DNA from: Streptococcus oralis
Lineage (GTDB): Bacteria; Bacillota; Bacilli; Lactobacillales; Streptococcaceae
Direction: 5' to 3'
Length of the DNA: 64,000 nucleotides
Assembly: GCF_016028255.1 (NCBI RefSeq)
Contig: NZ_CP065707.1
Span: forward strand, 1-64,000
The notes under the pieces: model-generated
The model's database searches: none
What the model saw: only the letters and a program-made list of their open reading frames with translations
Told to the model about the DNA's origin: nothing
Shown here: positions 33,197-43,042 of the stretch, in pieces
Layout of the letters: each line of letters starts with the position of its first letter
How positions within the stretch are numbered: the first letter of the stretch is position 1
Program-made: the position numbers and the translations under genes

Positions 33197-34060
33197 ATGA
33201 AATTAGAAAGACTAATCTATATTTTACTGTCTCTTTTAAATAAGAAGAGAATAATAGCTAAAGAGATTGCAGATAGGTTTGAAATATCTACTCGAACTGT
33301 ATATAGAGACATGGATACACTCAGTTTAGCGGGGATCCCAATCTATTCAGAACGCGGAGATAAGGGAGGTTTCTATATACCAAGCGACTATAAGATAGAC
33401 AGGAACTTTTTCACTGAGGAAGAGAGACAGTTTATCATTAATATGAGCCAAAATGTTAGTAAAATCGTTGGTCATTCAAGTCTTGACAGTATCGAACACA
33501 AGCTGTCTTCTCAAGAAATTACAAGAGCAAACAGTCCTTTTTACTTTGATCTCAGTTCCTGGACTCTTAATACAAATTATTTACTAGAAATTGAGGAAGC
33601 GATACAAACTGAACAGATGATTTCTTTTTCTTACTATTCGAAAAAACAAGAAAAAAGTCAGCGAACCATTATCCCATACAGATTGATCTATAAACTGAAT
33701 GCTTGGTATGTTATCGGTTACTGCTTAGAAAAATTAGATTTTCGTATTTTTAAATTAACTCGAATTCGAGAACTAGAATCAGTGGAGATAAAAGATAAAT
33801 CATTCGATTATCCACGTTTATCTCAAGAAAAGTTAGAGTTTTTTTTAAATCCGCCCAAAAATAAAGTGGAGGGGCAAAGAGAAGAAATCAGAGTCGAGGA
33901 TGAAATAATAAAAGTTCAGGCATTTAGAACTTTAACTCCTTCGTTTTTTGATTTACTATTAAGCTTTGGTTATCAAGTAAAGGTCGTATCTCCAAATCAC
34001 TTACAAACTCTACTGGTCAGTACTCTCAAAAAAAATCTTCAGCAATATGACAACCTGTAG
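33197..34060 (+). CDS. HTH/WYL domain transcriptional regulator (YafY type)
   Basis: 287 residues from the ATG after AAGGGGAATTGCTACG; an upstream in-frame start has no site. N-terminal winged helix (ERLIYILLSLLNKKRIIAKE, STRTVYRDMDTL) and a WYL ligand domain (IIPYRLIYKLNAWYVIGYC). Target unknown; the adjacent NTF2-like gene is a candidate. Confidence 0.88.
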   Translation: MKLERLIYILLSLLNKKRIIAKEIADRFEISTRTVYRDMDTLSLAGIPIYSERGDKGGFYIPSDYKIDRNFFTEEERQFIINMSQNVSKIVGHSSLDSIEHKLSSQEITRANSPFYFDLSSWTLNTNYLLEIEEAIQTEQMISFSYYSKKQEKSQRTIIPYRLIYKLNAWYVIGYCLEKLDFRIFKLTRIRELESVEIKDKSFDYPRLSQEKLEFFLNPPKNKVEGQREEIRVEDEIIKVQAFRTLTPSFFDLLLSFGYQVKVVSPNHLQTLLVSTLKKNLQQYDNL

Positions 34061-34144
34061 TCATATTTCCTTTTGTATACTCTTAAGTGGGCAAAATATT
34101 TCGTGATATTCATCATAGCCCAATTATTTTACAGGAGGTTCCAA

Positions 34145-34513
34145 ATGGATACAAAAACACTTGCAGAAAGCTATTTTACGGCAGTAAATGAGGGAGGCTG
34201 GGAAGGTTTCGTAGCTGAAAACTTTGACTATGGCATGTGCGATAGTATAAAAATTCGACAAGGACGTGATGTTTATTTGCAAGGCGCAGGCCAATTCTAT
34301 GCTTTGAGCCAGCATCTTGAAGTGAAGCAATTACTTGTTGATGGTCGAACAGTCTCAGCTTTAAATCGCTACCGTCTACATTCTCCTCAAGGAAAAGAAC
34401 TAGAACTGGATGTCGCAGAATTTCTGAAATTCGATGAATTTGATAAATTAGTTGCATCCAATATTTATTTCGACACCTATCGTTTCCAAAAATTTATCCA
34501 AGGAATTGAATAA
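34145..34513 (+). CDS. NTF2/SnoaL-like protein
   Basis: 122 residues from MDTKTLAESYF, with ACAGGAGGTTCCAA upstream; a longer frame from 34073 has no ribosome site. The pattern (helix AESYFTAVNEGGWEGFVAEN, then strands) is a cone-shaped NTF2-like fold with a polar pocket. Function unknown. Confidence 0.75.
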   Translation: MDTKTLAESYFTAVNEGGWEGFVAENFDYGMCDSIKIRQGRDVYLQGAGQFYALSQHLEVKQLLVDGRTVSALNRYRLHSPQGKELELDVAEFLKFDEFDKLVASNIYFDTYRFQKFIQGIE

Positions 34514-34552
34514 CAAAAATCTAGCTTCAAATTTACTCTTCAATTTCAAAAC

Positions 34553-34596
34553 TAAAAACAAGGTCTGACTAATCTACAGTCAAACCTTGTTTTTTA
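34553..34596. terminator. Bidirectional terminator
   Basis: AAAACAAGGT pairs with ACCTTGTTTT, with inner GACT/AGTC. T run on both sides. It serves the plus-strand gene and the endoglycosidase. Confidence 0.85.
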
Positions 34597-34630
34597 TTTT
34601 TATGAGAAAATCCAAGATTCGTAAATCTGA

Positions 34631-37600
34631 TTAGTCTTCTCTCTTCTTTCCAGCAAGCAAGCCGTAGCCACTCATTACTCCGAGGAGTCCCAGCGCTACT
34701 AGACTAGCATCTTTTGTCGCTCCCGTATTTGGAAGCTCTTTGCTTGTTTCTTCAACTTTTGCTGGTGCTACTGAAAGAGCTTGGTCCCTTGTTTGTGAGA
34801 CTTGCTCCTCTTTCGTTCCTACTTCAACAATTTCTGGAAGAGCTTCCTTGAGAACCTCAGTCGAATGAAGGGTGTGTTTGCCCTGAGCATCAACTTCTAC
34901 AAAGCGACGAACTTGGCCTTCAACTCCTGCTTGCACAACACGGCGCTGGCCTTTGAGGATAGCTGAATTTAGTCGTTCTTGACGTTCGAAGGCAAGTGGT
35001 TTTTCTTCAATTTCAAGAGTTGGTTTCTCGAGAACTAAATCTTTCACACCTTCAGCTGGTTGGTTGCTTGATAGAACTTTTGTACCAACTTCGGTGATTT
35101 CTGGGATTGCTTCCTTGACTACCTCAGTCGAACGAAGAGTGCGTTTACCTTGGATATCTACTTCTACAAAGCGACGAACTTGACCTTCAACTCCAGCTTG
35201 AACTAGCTGGCGTTGTCCTTTGAGAAGCTCGGCGTTTGGTCGCTCCTGGTGTTCATAGGCTGTTGTTTCAGTTTCAACAACTAGTTCAGGGAGGACTTCA
35301 ACTGTTGGAGCTACTTCATTTGGATCCATGCTACCAACGTGGTGACTTTCTTCTGCAGGAGCTAGTTTCTTATTCAGCTTTTCTTTCATTTCCGCAAACG
35401 CTTGAGGAGTTGGCGTTTGTGAAGATAACAAAGCTTCTGCTTGGGCAATCAACTCAGCTTGAGAATCTTTTTCACGAACTTTTGTCAACAAGCCTTCCAA
35501 TTCTTCTCTAGCAGTTTGATAACGTTGATTTCCATCCAGGTCTGCTCCTGCTTGTTTCAACTCATTCAAAGCCCGGTTGACTTCTTCTTGGCTAGCATTG
35601 TGGTTTTCTGCTACTGCTTTCGCTGCAGTGAGCTTCTCTACTAGTGTTGCTTGTTTGTCCTCACTTGAGAAGGTGTAGGCAAGGGTTGACTGGCGACCTT
35701 GGGCAGCAGTGATTTCTTGTTTGAGGTACTCATCATTGACTGCAGTCTTTGGAGAAACCAAGACATCGAACTCAGCTGTGTGTCCCTTGTAATGAAGGGT
35801 CAAGGTCTGACGACCAGTCTTTTGAGCATCGTAGCCCGTAATTTCAACACCTTGATCTGTGAAGGCATGGCTTTCTTCTGTCTCATCATCATAGAGAACG
35901 CCGAAGCGCCCTTCTGCAAGATCCAGTTGCTCTCCTACTAGATAGTCCGTTTTCGGTTTCTGAGTAATGTACAGACCTGCTACTTCCTTTGGTTTTCCTT
36001 CATCTTGACCAGTCACTTGTACCTTCAAGTCACCGCTTACTGGAAGTCCAAGATAGCTAACTGTGAGCTTTTGTTCCCCTTTTTGATGAGCGTTGTAGCC
36101 AGATACTGTCACACCTGAGTGAGTAAGGTTGATCAGCTCATCGGCTTGTCCCCCTTCGTATTGAACACGGAGAGTCCCACCTCTAAGGTCAAGTTTTTCT
36201 CCCTCTTTGTAAACTATCTTCTTAGGTCCTTTTTCAAGGCTAACTGCAGCAATTTTTCTCTCATCCTGCGGAATTGCTACTGCCAAGGTGTTACTGATTT
36301 CTTTGCCAGGTAGTTGGGTACGATAGTAGAGGAGAGTTGGTTGCTTGTCAAAGCCCAATGGTGCTGTTGCCAAGTCGCCTCCAGTTTCAGACTTCAAGGT
36401 TGCAATTGGTGTTTGTGAATCTGCCTTGTCGTAAACGGTGATAGTTGCACCCGCTGGAACATCAGAGAAACCAAGTTGAACTTGATGGTTTCCAAGTGAA
36501 CGAGCAGCTACCTTAGCCATTGGAATATTTTGACTTTCTGTGTCCAAGGTTTCGTACATCTTCCAGTTGTAGATACGAATGGCTTTCCAAGGTGTTCCGT
36601 TATCAGATGTAATGACATGCAAACGCCAGTCTTGGGCGGTGATTGGTTTATCAAGAGTGATATCCGTCACGTGCGCTTTATTGCCACGGACTTCCTTAGC
36701 TAGTTTCCACTCGCCATCTGTATCCTTGTAGTAAAGATCAAAGTCCTTGGTGTTCATCAAACCGTCGTTTACGGATTCTCCACCAGCTCCCGCATGATCC
36801 ATGACCCATCTAACAACGGTACGTGGCTTGGTCAAGCGAATATCCACACTACCGCTCAATTGTCCTGAAGACCACTTGTCTGACAGACTTGTAATCGTAC
36901 CGTTCAACATACCTTCAATACCTTCTCCACCTTCAGTATTTGGGAAAGTGCTACCAATAACCTTTGCACCTGGAACGATATTTTCAGCTAAAGGTCTTGG
37001 AAGAGTCGTATCCTGAACTGTCATCCCCCAGTTAAAGGATGCCGTCGCAGCTTCGGAACGAAGGCCATTTTTACCAACTGCAACGACCTTCAATTCTTGA
37101 GTCGTACCAGTCGCATTAGCAGAACGGCTAACTTTTGGCAAGTAGATGGTTGAAGCAGATGATCCTGTCAACAAACGCCAGTTATCTCCATCTTTTTCGT
37201 AGACTTCATAGAAATCTGCATCTTGGTTACCCGAAAATTGAACCACTGCTTCAGCTTCTTGGGCATTCTTAAGAGATTGCTTCACCACAGAGAGACCTGT
37301 AGGCGCTTGCGGTGCTTGGTGACTGTCTGAAATTGTTAATTGTCCTAGGTTAAACTGATAATCTTTTACAGCTCCTTCATGCTCGAAGAAGAGTTTGACT
37401 GCATAGATGGTTTTACCTGCTAGTGAGCTGAGGTCAAATTCTTCATTCTTCCAGTCATCAGAGAGAGTCAGTTCTTTCCATGCAGCTGCATCCTCAAATT
37501 TGTAGTCTGGAGTCGTAGAGAAGGCCATATAAACTTTAGAGCCTTTTCCTCCCTTGTGGGCAACACGGAGTTTGGTTTTCTCCGTTACTTCTAGTTTAGT

Positions 37601-39355
37601 AGAATACAAATTCACATCCTGGTCCGTCTTACCAGCTACATCACCTGAGAATTTAAGGGAGTTCCCACCATTATATGCATCTGTAAAGTCATATTCTGCA
37701 TGGAGTTTTTCCCCTGTCGAAGTCTGCCACCAGCGCCATGTTGGCAAGACACCTGAAACCGAACGATAGTTCCACTCAGAATCCTTAGAAACTTTACCGT
37801 CTACAAACCACTTTCTACCATGACCTGTATTAAAAGAGGTAGTGAAGGTCCGACCTACTGCTGGAGTGCGATCCGCAACTAAATTGGCAATTCCATACCA
37901 CTCTTTATCACCTGGTTTTTGAGCCGTTGGATCTCCTTGGTAGCCTGTGAAGAAGATGTCCTCGTTCTTGTGGTAATCTTCACCTGTTTTTCCTAGACTG
38001 GTAATCGTATCCGGCGCAAAAAGTCCAAGTGACAAACGCAACTTGCCTTTTTCATCTAATAGAGCATCCCATTTGACCTTGGTCTTATAAGAACCACCTT
38101 GTTGCAATTCCAAGCCTGCAAAGACATCATATTGGCTACGCTCTAGCCATTTTGCCATCTCTACGGAGTGGTCATTCTTTTCCTTGTTCCAGTTGAAATT
38201 GGCAAAAAATTGATCTGCAGGGACTTTGTCACCTTCTTTTTGCATGAACTGGTAGTTGTAATCACCTAGACCATCTTCGTGGTAACGGCCATATTTGTAG
38301 GTCATGGCATCATACCAAGCATACTTGATTGGGTGGTTGACTTTAGCCGCGTATTCTTTTGTATAGAGCATGAACTGGCGCATCTTTTCACCAAGAGGTG
38401 CTACCAATTCCCCCGTTGTTTCTTGGTTGATGAAATAGCCATCAAAGCCATAGTATTTAGCGAGATCGACGAGTTTTCGTGCAATTGGAAAGCTGCCATC
38501 CTCATCTTGCTTCAAAGCCTCAGCAAACTTCTCTTGGTCGGCAATGCTGTTTGACCAGTTGAAGAAAAGTGTTCCATAAACGGGAACTCCGTTGCGGTGC
38601 CCGGCATCAATGACGTCTGGAGTTGGGACTAGGCCTTCCCAGAAGACCATTGAATCCAAGTATTGCCAGTAATCAAAGGCGTAGGCCTTGAATTCTTCTC
38701 CACCAACAGAAGCGTGGTCTTTAGCCTTTGAGTTGGTATTTGCTAGCGCCTGAACTTTAGCTCTTCTGCTTGCTTTTTCGTTAACTAACTGACCTCTATG
38801 GCGCTTGGCGAGTTCAACTGAGGAACGGTTAATAGGATCATCCTCACGCGTACCCGGTTCCCATTTTAACAAATCTTCCCAAGTATCAAATTTGATTTCT
38901 TTTGGTCGGAGACTCTTTTCTTCATTTTTAGGAACGTCTGCTAAACTTGGTTTGTCTGTTTTATTGTCAACCACCTGAGGAACTTCCTCCGGTTTGGCTT
39001 CTTCTTTATCAGTTGGTTGAGTAGGTTTTTCAGCTTTATCTGTCGAAGCTGGCTTTGCCTCTTCTTTTTCATTGACCAAATCAGCTATTGCTGGAGTGTT
39101 TTCTGAAATGGGTTGCTCAGCTACCTTGTTTTCAGTTTCCTCTAATTGTTTTTCGAGAGCAGCAGTATATGGACTCGCTGTTTCACTAGCGCTTGTAGCT
39201 TGGGCGCTCGTATTTGCGACTGCCTCAGGGACAGCGACCTGTTCTGCAAGAGCCGGGCTCGCAAATAGAGCTGAACCAATCATCAAGGAACAAGCTCCGA
39301 TTGATAGCTTACGAATACTGTAACGGCAACGTTTTTCAAAAAATAGATCTTTCAT
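34631..39355 (-). CDS. endoD: Surface endo-beta-N-acetylglucosaminidase (EndoD type, GH85)
   Basis: 1574 residues. YSIRK signal peptide (about 11-40), Glu/Lys/Pro-rich linker, GH85 domain (about 195-620) with the catalytic pair Asn310 and Glu312 in FINQETTG, Fn3-like segment (about 680-770), discoidin/CBM32-like domain (about 790-935), two bacterial Ig-like repeats (about 1035-1205), helical segment, two near-identical G5-like repeats (about 1364-1428 and 1448-1512), and the sortase motif LPNTG at about 1541. It cuts the chitobiose core of host N-glycans. It has its own promoter and an operator-like palindrome. Confidence 0.94.
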   Translation of the reverse strand: MKDLFFEKRCRYSIRKLSIGACSLMIGSALFASPALAEQVAVPEAVANTSAQATSASETASPYTAALEKQLEETENKVAEQPISENTPAIADLVNEKEEAKPASTDKAEKPTQPTDKEEAKPEEVPQVVDNKTDKPSLADVPKNEEKSLRPKEIKFDTWEDLLKWEPGTREDDPINRSSVELAKRHRGQLVNEKASRRAKVQALANTNSKAKDHASVGGEEFKAYAFDYWQYLDSMVFWEGLVPTPDVIDAGHRNGVPVYGTLFFNWSNSIADQEKFAEALKQDEDGSFPIARKLVDLAKYYGFDGYFINQETTGELVAPLGEKMRQFMLYTKEYAAKVNHPIKYAWYDAMTYKYGRYHEDGLGDYNYQFMQKEGDKVPADQFFANFNWNKEKNDHSVEMAKWLERSQYDVFAGLELQQGGSYKTKVKWDALLDEKGKLRLSLGLFAPDTITSLGKTGEDYHKNEDIFFTGYQGDPTAQKPGDKEWYGIANLVADRTPAVGRTFTTSFNTGHGRKWFVDGKVSKDSEWNYRSVSGVLPTWRWWQTSTGEKLHAEYDFTDAYNGGNSLKFSGDVAGKTDQDVNLYSTKLEVTEKTKLRVAHKGGKGSKVYMAFSTTPDYKFEDAAAWKELTLSDDWKNEEFDLSSLAGKTIYAVKLFFEHEGAVKDYQFNLGQLTISDSHQAPQAPTGLSVVKQSLKNAQEAEAVVQFSGNQDADFYEVYEKDGDNWRLLTGSSASTIYLPKVSRSANATGTTQELKVVAVGKNGLRSEAATASFNWGMTVQDTTLPRPLAENIVPGAKVIGSTFPNTEGGEGIEGMLNGTITSLSDKWSSGQLSGSVDIRLTKPRTVVRWVMDHAGAGGESVNDGLMNTKDFDLYYKDTDGEWKLAKEVRGNKAHVTDITLDKPITAQDWRLHVITSDNGTPWKAIRIYNWKMYETLDTESQNIPMAKVAARSLGNHQVQLGFSDVPAGATITVYDKADSQTPIATLKSETGGDLATAPLGFDKQPTLLYYRTQLPGKEISNTLAVAIPQDERKIAAVSLEKGPKKIVYKEGEKLDLRGGTLRVQYEGGQADELINLTHSGVTVSGYNAHQKGEQKLTVSYLGLPVSGDLKVQVTGQDEGKPKEVAGLYITQKPKTDYLVGEQLDLAEGRFGVLYDDETEESHAFTDQGVEITGYDAQKTGRQTLTLHYKGHTAEFDVLVSPKTAVNDEYLKQEITAAQGRQSTLAYTFSSEDKQATLVEKLTAAKAVAENHNASQEEVNRALNELKQAGADLDGNQRYQTAREELEGLLTKVREKDSQAELIAQAEALLSSQTPTPQAFAEMKEKLNKKLAPAEESHHVGSMDPNEVAPTVEVLPELVVETETTAYEHQERPNAELLKGQRQLVQAGVEGQVRRFVEVDIQGKRTLRSTEVVKEAIPEITEVGTKVLSSNQPAEGVKDLVLEKPTLEIEEKPLAFERQERLNSAILKGQRRVVQAGVEGQVRRFVEVDAQGKHTLHSTEVLKEALPEIVEVGTKEEQVSQTRDQALSVAPAKVEETSKELPNTGATKDASLVALGLLGVMSGYGLLAGKKRED

Positions 39356-39377
39356 CTTATCCTCCTAATAAAACATA

Positions 39378-39394
39378 AAGTAAGCGCTTTACTT
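39378..39394. promoter_or_regulatory. cre-like palindrome upstream of endoD
   Basis: AAGTAAGCGCTTTACTT is a near-perfect palindrome with the GCGC centre of LacI/GalR-family (CcpA-like) operators. It differs from the cre consensus at the outer bases, so it may belong to a local regulator. It sits between promoter and gene. Confidence 0.55.
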
Positions 39395-39449
39395 TTTTAG
39401 ATAAAAAGCAACTGTTCTCATGGCATACCATCAGAACAGGATTATCTTC

Positions 39450-39477
39450 ATTCTATCTTATATGAAAGCGATGTCAA
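39450..39477 (-). promoter_or_regulatory. endoD promoter
   Basis: TTGACA (39472-39477), 16 bases, TAGAAT (39450-39455) on the minus strand; the fucosidase at 53288 uses the same -10 hexamer. The remaining bases to 39697 show only AT-rich sequence ahead of the cotransporter. Confidence 0.75.
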
Positions 39478-39697
39478 TCTATTTGACACAAAAACTATAA
39501 CTAGGATAAAAAACAGTTAAATTTGGATAGAATCCTTGCAGACATTTATACTTAAGGTAAGAACTCTATTTAAGGAAGAAATTTAAAAAAGTTAGCAATT
39601 TCTTACTAAAAGATTAAGAAAACACTTGTGAGATTTACTTTTATCCTTTAAAATAGAATAGGAGAAATTCCGTTATTATTTTTCGGAGGAAAAAGAA

Positions 39698-41329
39698 ATG
39701 TCCATTAATTGGCAGGAAATTTTATTTCACTTTTTAGGAGGTCTAGGACTGTTTTTATACAGTATTAAGACCATGGGAGACGGTTTGCAACAAGCTGCTG
39801 GAGATCGCCTTCGTTTTTACATTGACAAGTACACCAGCAACCCCTTTTTAGGTGTTCTAGTCGGGATTGTCGTGACTGCCCTGATTCAGTCAAGTACAGG
39901 GGTTACAGTTATCACGGTTGGGCTGGTCAGCGCTAGTCTTCTAACTCTTAGACAGGCTATCGGAATTATCATGGGAGCCAATATTGGAACCACCGTTACT
40001 TCCTTTATCATCGGTTTCAAACTGGGTGAATACGCTTTGCCCTTGATTTTCCTTGGAACCATGTTCCTATTCTTTACAAAAAACAGAACAGCAAACAATA
40101 TCGGACGCATCCTGTTTGGTGTAGGGGGAATCTTCTACGCCCTCAACCTCATCAGTGCCGGTATGAGCCCACTTAAAGATTTACCACAATTCAAGGAATA
40201 CATGGTAACCTTAGGACAAAATCCTATTTTAGGAGTGGTAGCCGGTGCAGTGATTACCGTCCTCATCCAAGCTTCTTCTGCGACAATCGGGATTCTACAA
40301 GGTCTCTATGCAGGTGGCTTCCTTGATCTTAAAGGTTCACTACCAGTTCTCTTCGGGGATAATATCGGGACAACCTTAACCGTTATTATTGCCGCAGCTG
40401 GAGCCAATGTCTCTGCAAAGCGCGTTGCAGCAACCCACGTTACCTTTAACGTTCTAGGAACTATTCTTTGCTTAATCTTATTAGGCCCATTTACGTCCAT
40501 GATCGAGTACTTCCAGGCACTCCTTCACCTCTCACCTGAGATGACTATTGCCTTCTCTCACGGTGCCTTTAACGTAAGTAATACTGTTGTACAATTTCCA
40601 TTCATCGGTGCCTTGGCTTACTTTGTAACCAAGCTCATCCCTGGGGAAGATGAGGTTGTCAAGTACGAGCCTCTTTATCTCGACGAACAACTTATCCAGC
40701 AATCTCCTTCTATCGCACTAGGAAATGCAAAAAAAGAACTCTTGCACTTAGGGAACTATGCAGCTAAAGCTTTTGACCTTTCTTATAATTATATCATCAG
40801 TTTGGATGAAAAGGTAGCTGAAAAAGGACACAAAACAGAGGAGGCCATCAATACCATCGATGAAAAACTCACTCGTTACCTCATCAGACTCTCAAGCGAA
40901 TCCTTGAGTCAAAAGGAAAGTGAAGTCTTGACTAACATTCTGGATTCATCTCGTGATTTGGAACGGATTGGGGACCACGCAGAAGGTTTGCTTAACCTAA
41001 CAGACTATCTCCAACGCAAAGATGTTCATTTTTCTGAAGCTGCTCTAGAGGAATTAGCTGATATCTATCAAAAAACTACTGAGTTTATCAAAGATGCCCT
41101 TGATAGTGTCGAAAACAATGACATTGAAAAGGCTCAAAGCCTGATTGAGCGCCATAAAGAGATTAACAATATGGAACGCATTCTCAGAAAGACCCATATC
41201 AAACGCCTCAATAAAGGTGAGTGTTCAACACAAGCCGGGGTCAACTTTATCGACATCATTTCCCACTACACTCGTGTGTCTGACCATGCTATGAACCTAG
41301 CTGAAAAGGTCATCGCCGAACAGATTTAA
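39698..41329 (+). CDS. Na/Pi cotransporter family protein with PhoU-like tail
   Basis: 543 residues. Two repeated Na_Pi halves with the paired signature QSSTGVT (about 68) and QASSATIG (about 190), eight or more membrane segments to about 310, then a cytosolic PhoU-like helical domain (about 350-543). Likely sodium-dependent phosphate uptake. RBS CGGAGGAAAAAGAA. Confidence 0.93.
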   Translation: MSINWQEILFHFLGGLGLFLYSIKTMGDGLQQAAGDRLRFYIDKYTSNPFLGVLVGIVVTALIQSSTGVTVITVGLVSASLLTLRQAIGIIMGANIGTTVTSFIIGFKLGEYALPLIFLGTMFLFFTKNRTANNIGRILFGVGGIFYALNLISAGMSPLKDLPQFKEYMVTLGQNPILGVVAGAVITVLIQASSATIGILQGLYAGGFLDLKGSLPVLFGDNIGTTLTVIIAAAGANVSAKRVAATHVTFNVLGTILCLILLGPFTSMIEYFQALLHLSPEMTIAFSHGAFNVSNTVVQFPFIGALAYFVTKLIPGEDEVVKYEPLYLDEQLIQQSPSIALGNAKKELLHLGNYAAKAFDLSYNYIISLDEKVAEKGHKTEEAINTIDEKLTRYLIRLSSESLSQKESEVLTNILDSSRDLERIGDHAEGLLNLTDYLQRKDVHFSEAALEELADIYQKTTEFIKDALDSVENNDIEKAQSLIERHKEINNMERILRKTHIKRLNKGECSTQAGVNFIDIISHYTRVSDHAMNLAEKVIAEQI

Positions 41330-41340
41330 TAAGTAAGAAG

Positions 41341-41364
41341 CCACCTTGACTTAGGTGGTTTTTT
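41341..41364 (+). terminator. Terminator of the Na/Pi gene
   Basis: CCACCT/AGGTGG stem followed by TTTTTT. Confidence 0.85.
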
Positions 41365-41400
41365 CGTCTCTTAATCAAGAATGGCTTTTCTGACATATAA

Positions 41401-41436
41401 AAAATGCTTTGATTCACAATGGAATCAAAGCATTTT
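41401..41436 (-). terminator. Terminator overlapping the end of the 41425-41721 gene
   Basis: AAAATGCTTTGATTC pairs perfectly over 15 bp with GAATCAAAGCATTTT. One arm contains the last two codons and the stop of the gene. T run on the minus strand. Confidence 0.8.
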
Positions 41437-41721
41437 AAAGAGTTCACCAAACATAATAGCAGAAATCGCGGTTCCTCTGTACTTGGCTTCTTCTCTTTTG
41501 ATAAAGCGAGCCAAGTTGATCAATTCAGGTGCTGGGTGTTTGGGATTTCTGAACAGTTCAAGATTGACCAAGCCTGAGAGACGGACTGCCAGCAATTGCT
41601 CATTTGTAGTAGGCAGTTTTTTAGCAGTCTCTAGGAGAGCAGCGACTAACTCATCACTCAAGCCCTGACGAGCATGGTTGTAGAGGTCTTTTATTAAGCT
41701 TTCTAGATTTGGTTCTGCCAT
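41425..41721 (-). CDS. Small helical protein, possibly bacteriocin-immunity-like
   Basis: 98 residues from the ATG 9 bases after GGGAGG; a TTG three codons earlier abuts that site and is rejected. All-helical, amphipathic, no membrane segment (NLESLIKDLYNHARQGLSD then ELVAALLETAKKL). Size and helix pattern recall four-helix-bundle immunity proteins, but no diagnostic motif is visible. Lies 21 bases after pepA, probably cotranscribed. Confidence 0.65.
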   Translation of the reverse strand: MAEPNLESLIKDLYNHARQGLSDELVAALLETAKKLPTTNEQLLAVRLSGLVNLELFRNPKHPAPELINLARFIKREEAKYRGTAISAIMFGELFKML

Positions 41722-41742
41722 CCCGAGCAACCTCCCTTATGT

Positions 41743-42807
41743 TTAATAATTTTTAATCAAATCAACCGTTGAACGATCCAATTTTTTCACCAAGGCTTGC
41801 AAGAAGGCTTGAGCTTCTAGGAAGTCATCCATCGCGTAGAGAGTTTGGTGAGAATGGATATAACGAGCACAGACACCGATAGTTGTAGATGGAACACCTC
41901 CATTTTTCAGATGGGCTGCGCCAGCGTCCGTTCCGCCTTTACCACAGTAGTATTGGTACTTGATACCAGCTTCTTCAGCCGTTGTCAAAAGGAAATCCTT
42001 CATTCCTGGGAGAAGCAAGTGACCTGGATCGTAGAAACGAATCAAGGTTCCATCCCCAATCTTGCCTTGACCTCCATAAACATCACCAGCAGGCGAACAA
42101 TCAACTGCCAGAAAGACTTCTGGGTCAAACTTGGTTGTGGAAGTATGGGCACCACGGAGACCCACTTCTTCTTGGACGTTAGAACCCAGATAGAGTTCAT
42201 TGCCGAGTTTTTGACCTGACAAGGCTTCTGCCAACTCGCTCACCATGAGAACACCGTAGCGATTGTCCCAAGCTTTGGATATGATATTTTTCTCATTGGC
42301 TGTCAAGATTGCACTACTATCTGGAACGATAGTGTCTCCAGGACGGATGCCAAAACTTTCTGCTTCAGCCTTATCTGCAAAACCACCATCAAAGACGATA
42401 TCTGCAATAGCTGGCATGGTTGGTCCACCTGTTCCACGAGTCAAATGTGGCGGTACAGAACCTGAGATCACGGGAATTTCACGACCATCACGAGTAAAGA
42501 GTTTAAAGCGTTGGCTACTAACCACCATGGGGTTCCAACCACCGATTTCAACGACACGGAAGGTTCCATCTGGCTTAATCTCGCTGACCATAAAGCCAAC
42601 TTCGTCCATATGAGAAGCGACTAAAACACGGGGCGCATCGGTAGCTTCTGAATGTTTAATCCCGAAAATACCGCCCAAGCCATCTGTCACAACTTCATCC
42701 ACATGCGGAGTCAACTTTTCACGGAGATAGGCACGGACAGGCGCTTCATGACCTGAGATCGCAGCAAGTTCTGTTACTTCTTTGATTTTTGAAAATAATG
42801 TTGTCAT
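41743..42807 (-). CDS. pepA: PepA, glutamyl aminopeptidase (M42)
   Basis: 354 residues. M42 metal ligands: His in VASHMDEVGF, Asp in SKAWDNRYG, the Glu pair in QEEVGLRG, Asp in AVDCSPAG and the last His near IHSHQT. Removes N-terminal Glu/Asp from peptides. RBS AGGAACTGAT. Confidence 0.95.
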   Translation of the reverse strand: MTTLFSKIKEVTELAAISGHEAPVRAYLREKLTPHVDEVVTDGLGGIFGIKHSEATDAPRVLVASHMDEVGFMVSEIKPDGTFRVVEIGGWNPMVVSSQRFKLFTRDGREIPVISGSVPPHLTRGTGGPTMPAIADIVFDGGFADKAEAESFGIRPGDTIVPDSSAILTANEKNIISKAWDNRYGVLMVSELAEALSGQKLGNELYLGSNVQEEVGLRGAHTSTTKFDPEVFLAVDCSPAGDVYGGQGKIGDGTLIRFYDPGHLLLPGMKDFLLTTAEEAGIKYQYYCGKGGTDAGAAHLKNGGVPSTTIGVCARYIHSHQTLYAMDDFLEAQAFLQALVKKLDRSTVDLIKNY

Positions 42808-43042
42808 ATCAGTTCCTTCTTTCTGTCCTCCATTTTACCACTTTTTATAGGAGAAGGATAGTGGGAAGGTGGATTGGTTTTTACTAGTTTATTCTATAAA
42901 AGAGGGAACTAGCACTTATTTCAGGAATTTTTCTTTCTTTTTACATTAAATTGTCAGAAAATTTATTGACAGATTAAAAAATCGTGTTACATTTATATCC
43001 GCAGGTATCTTTCGATACCAAATCCACACGAAAGGACGGGGT

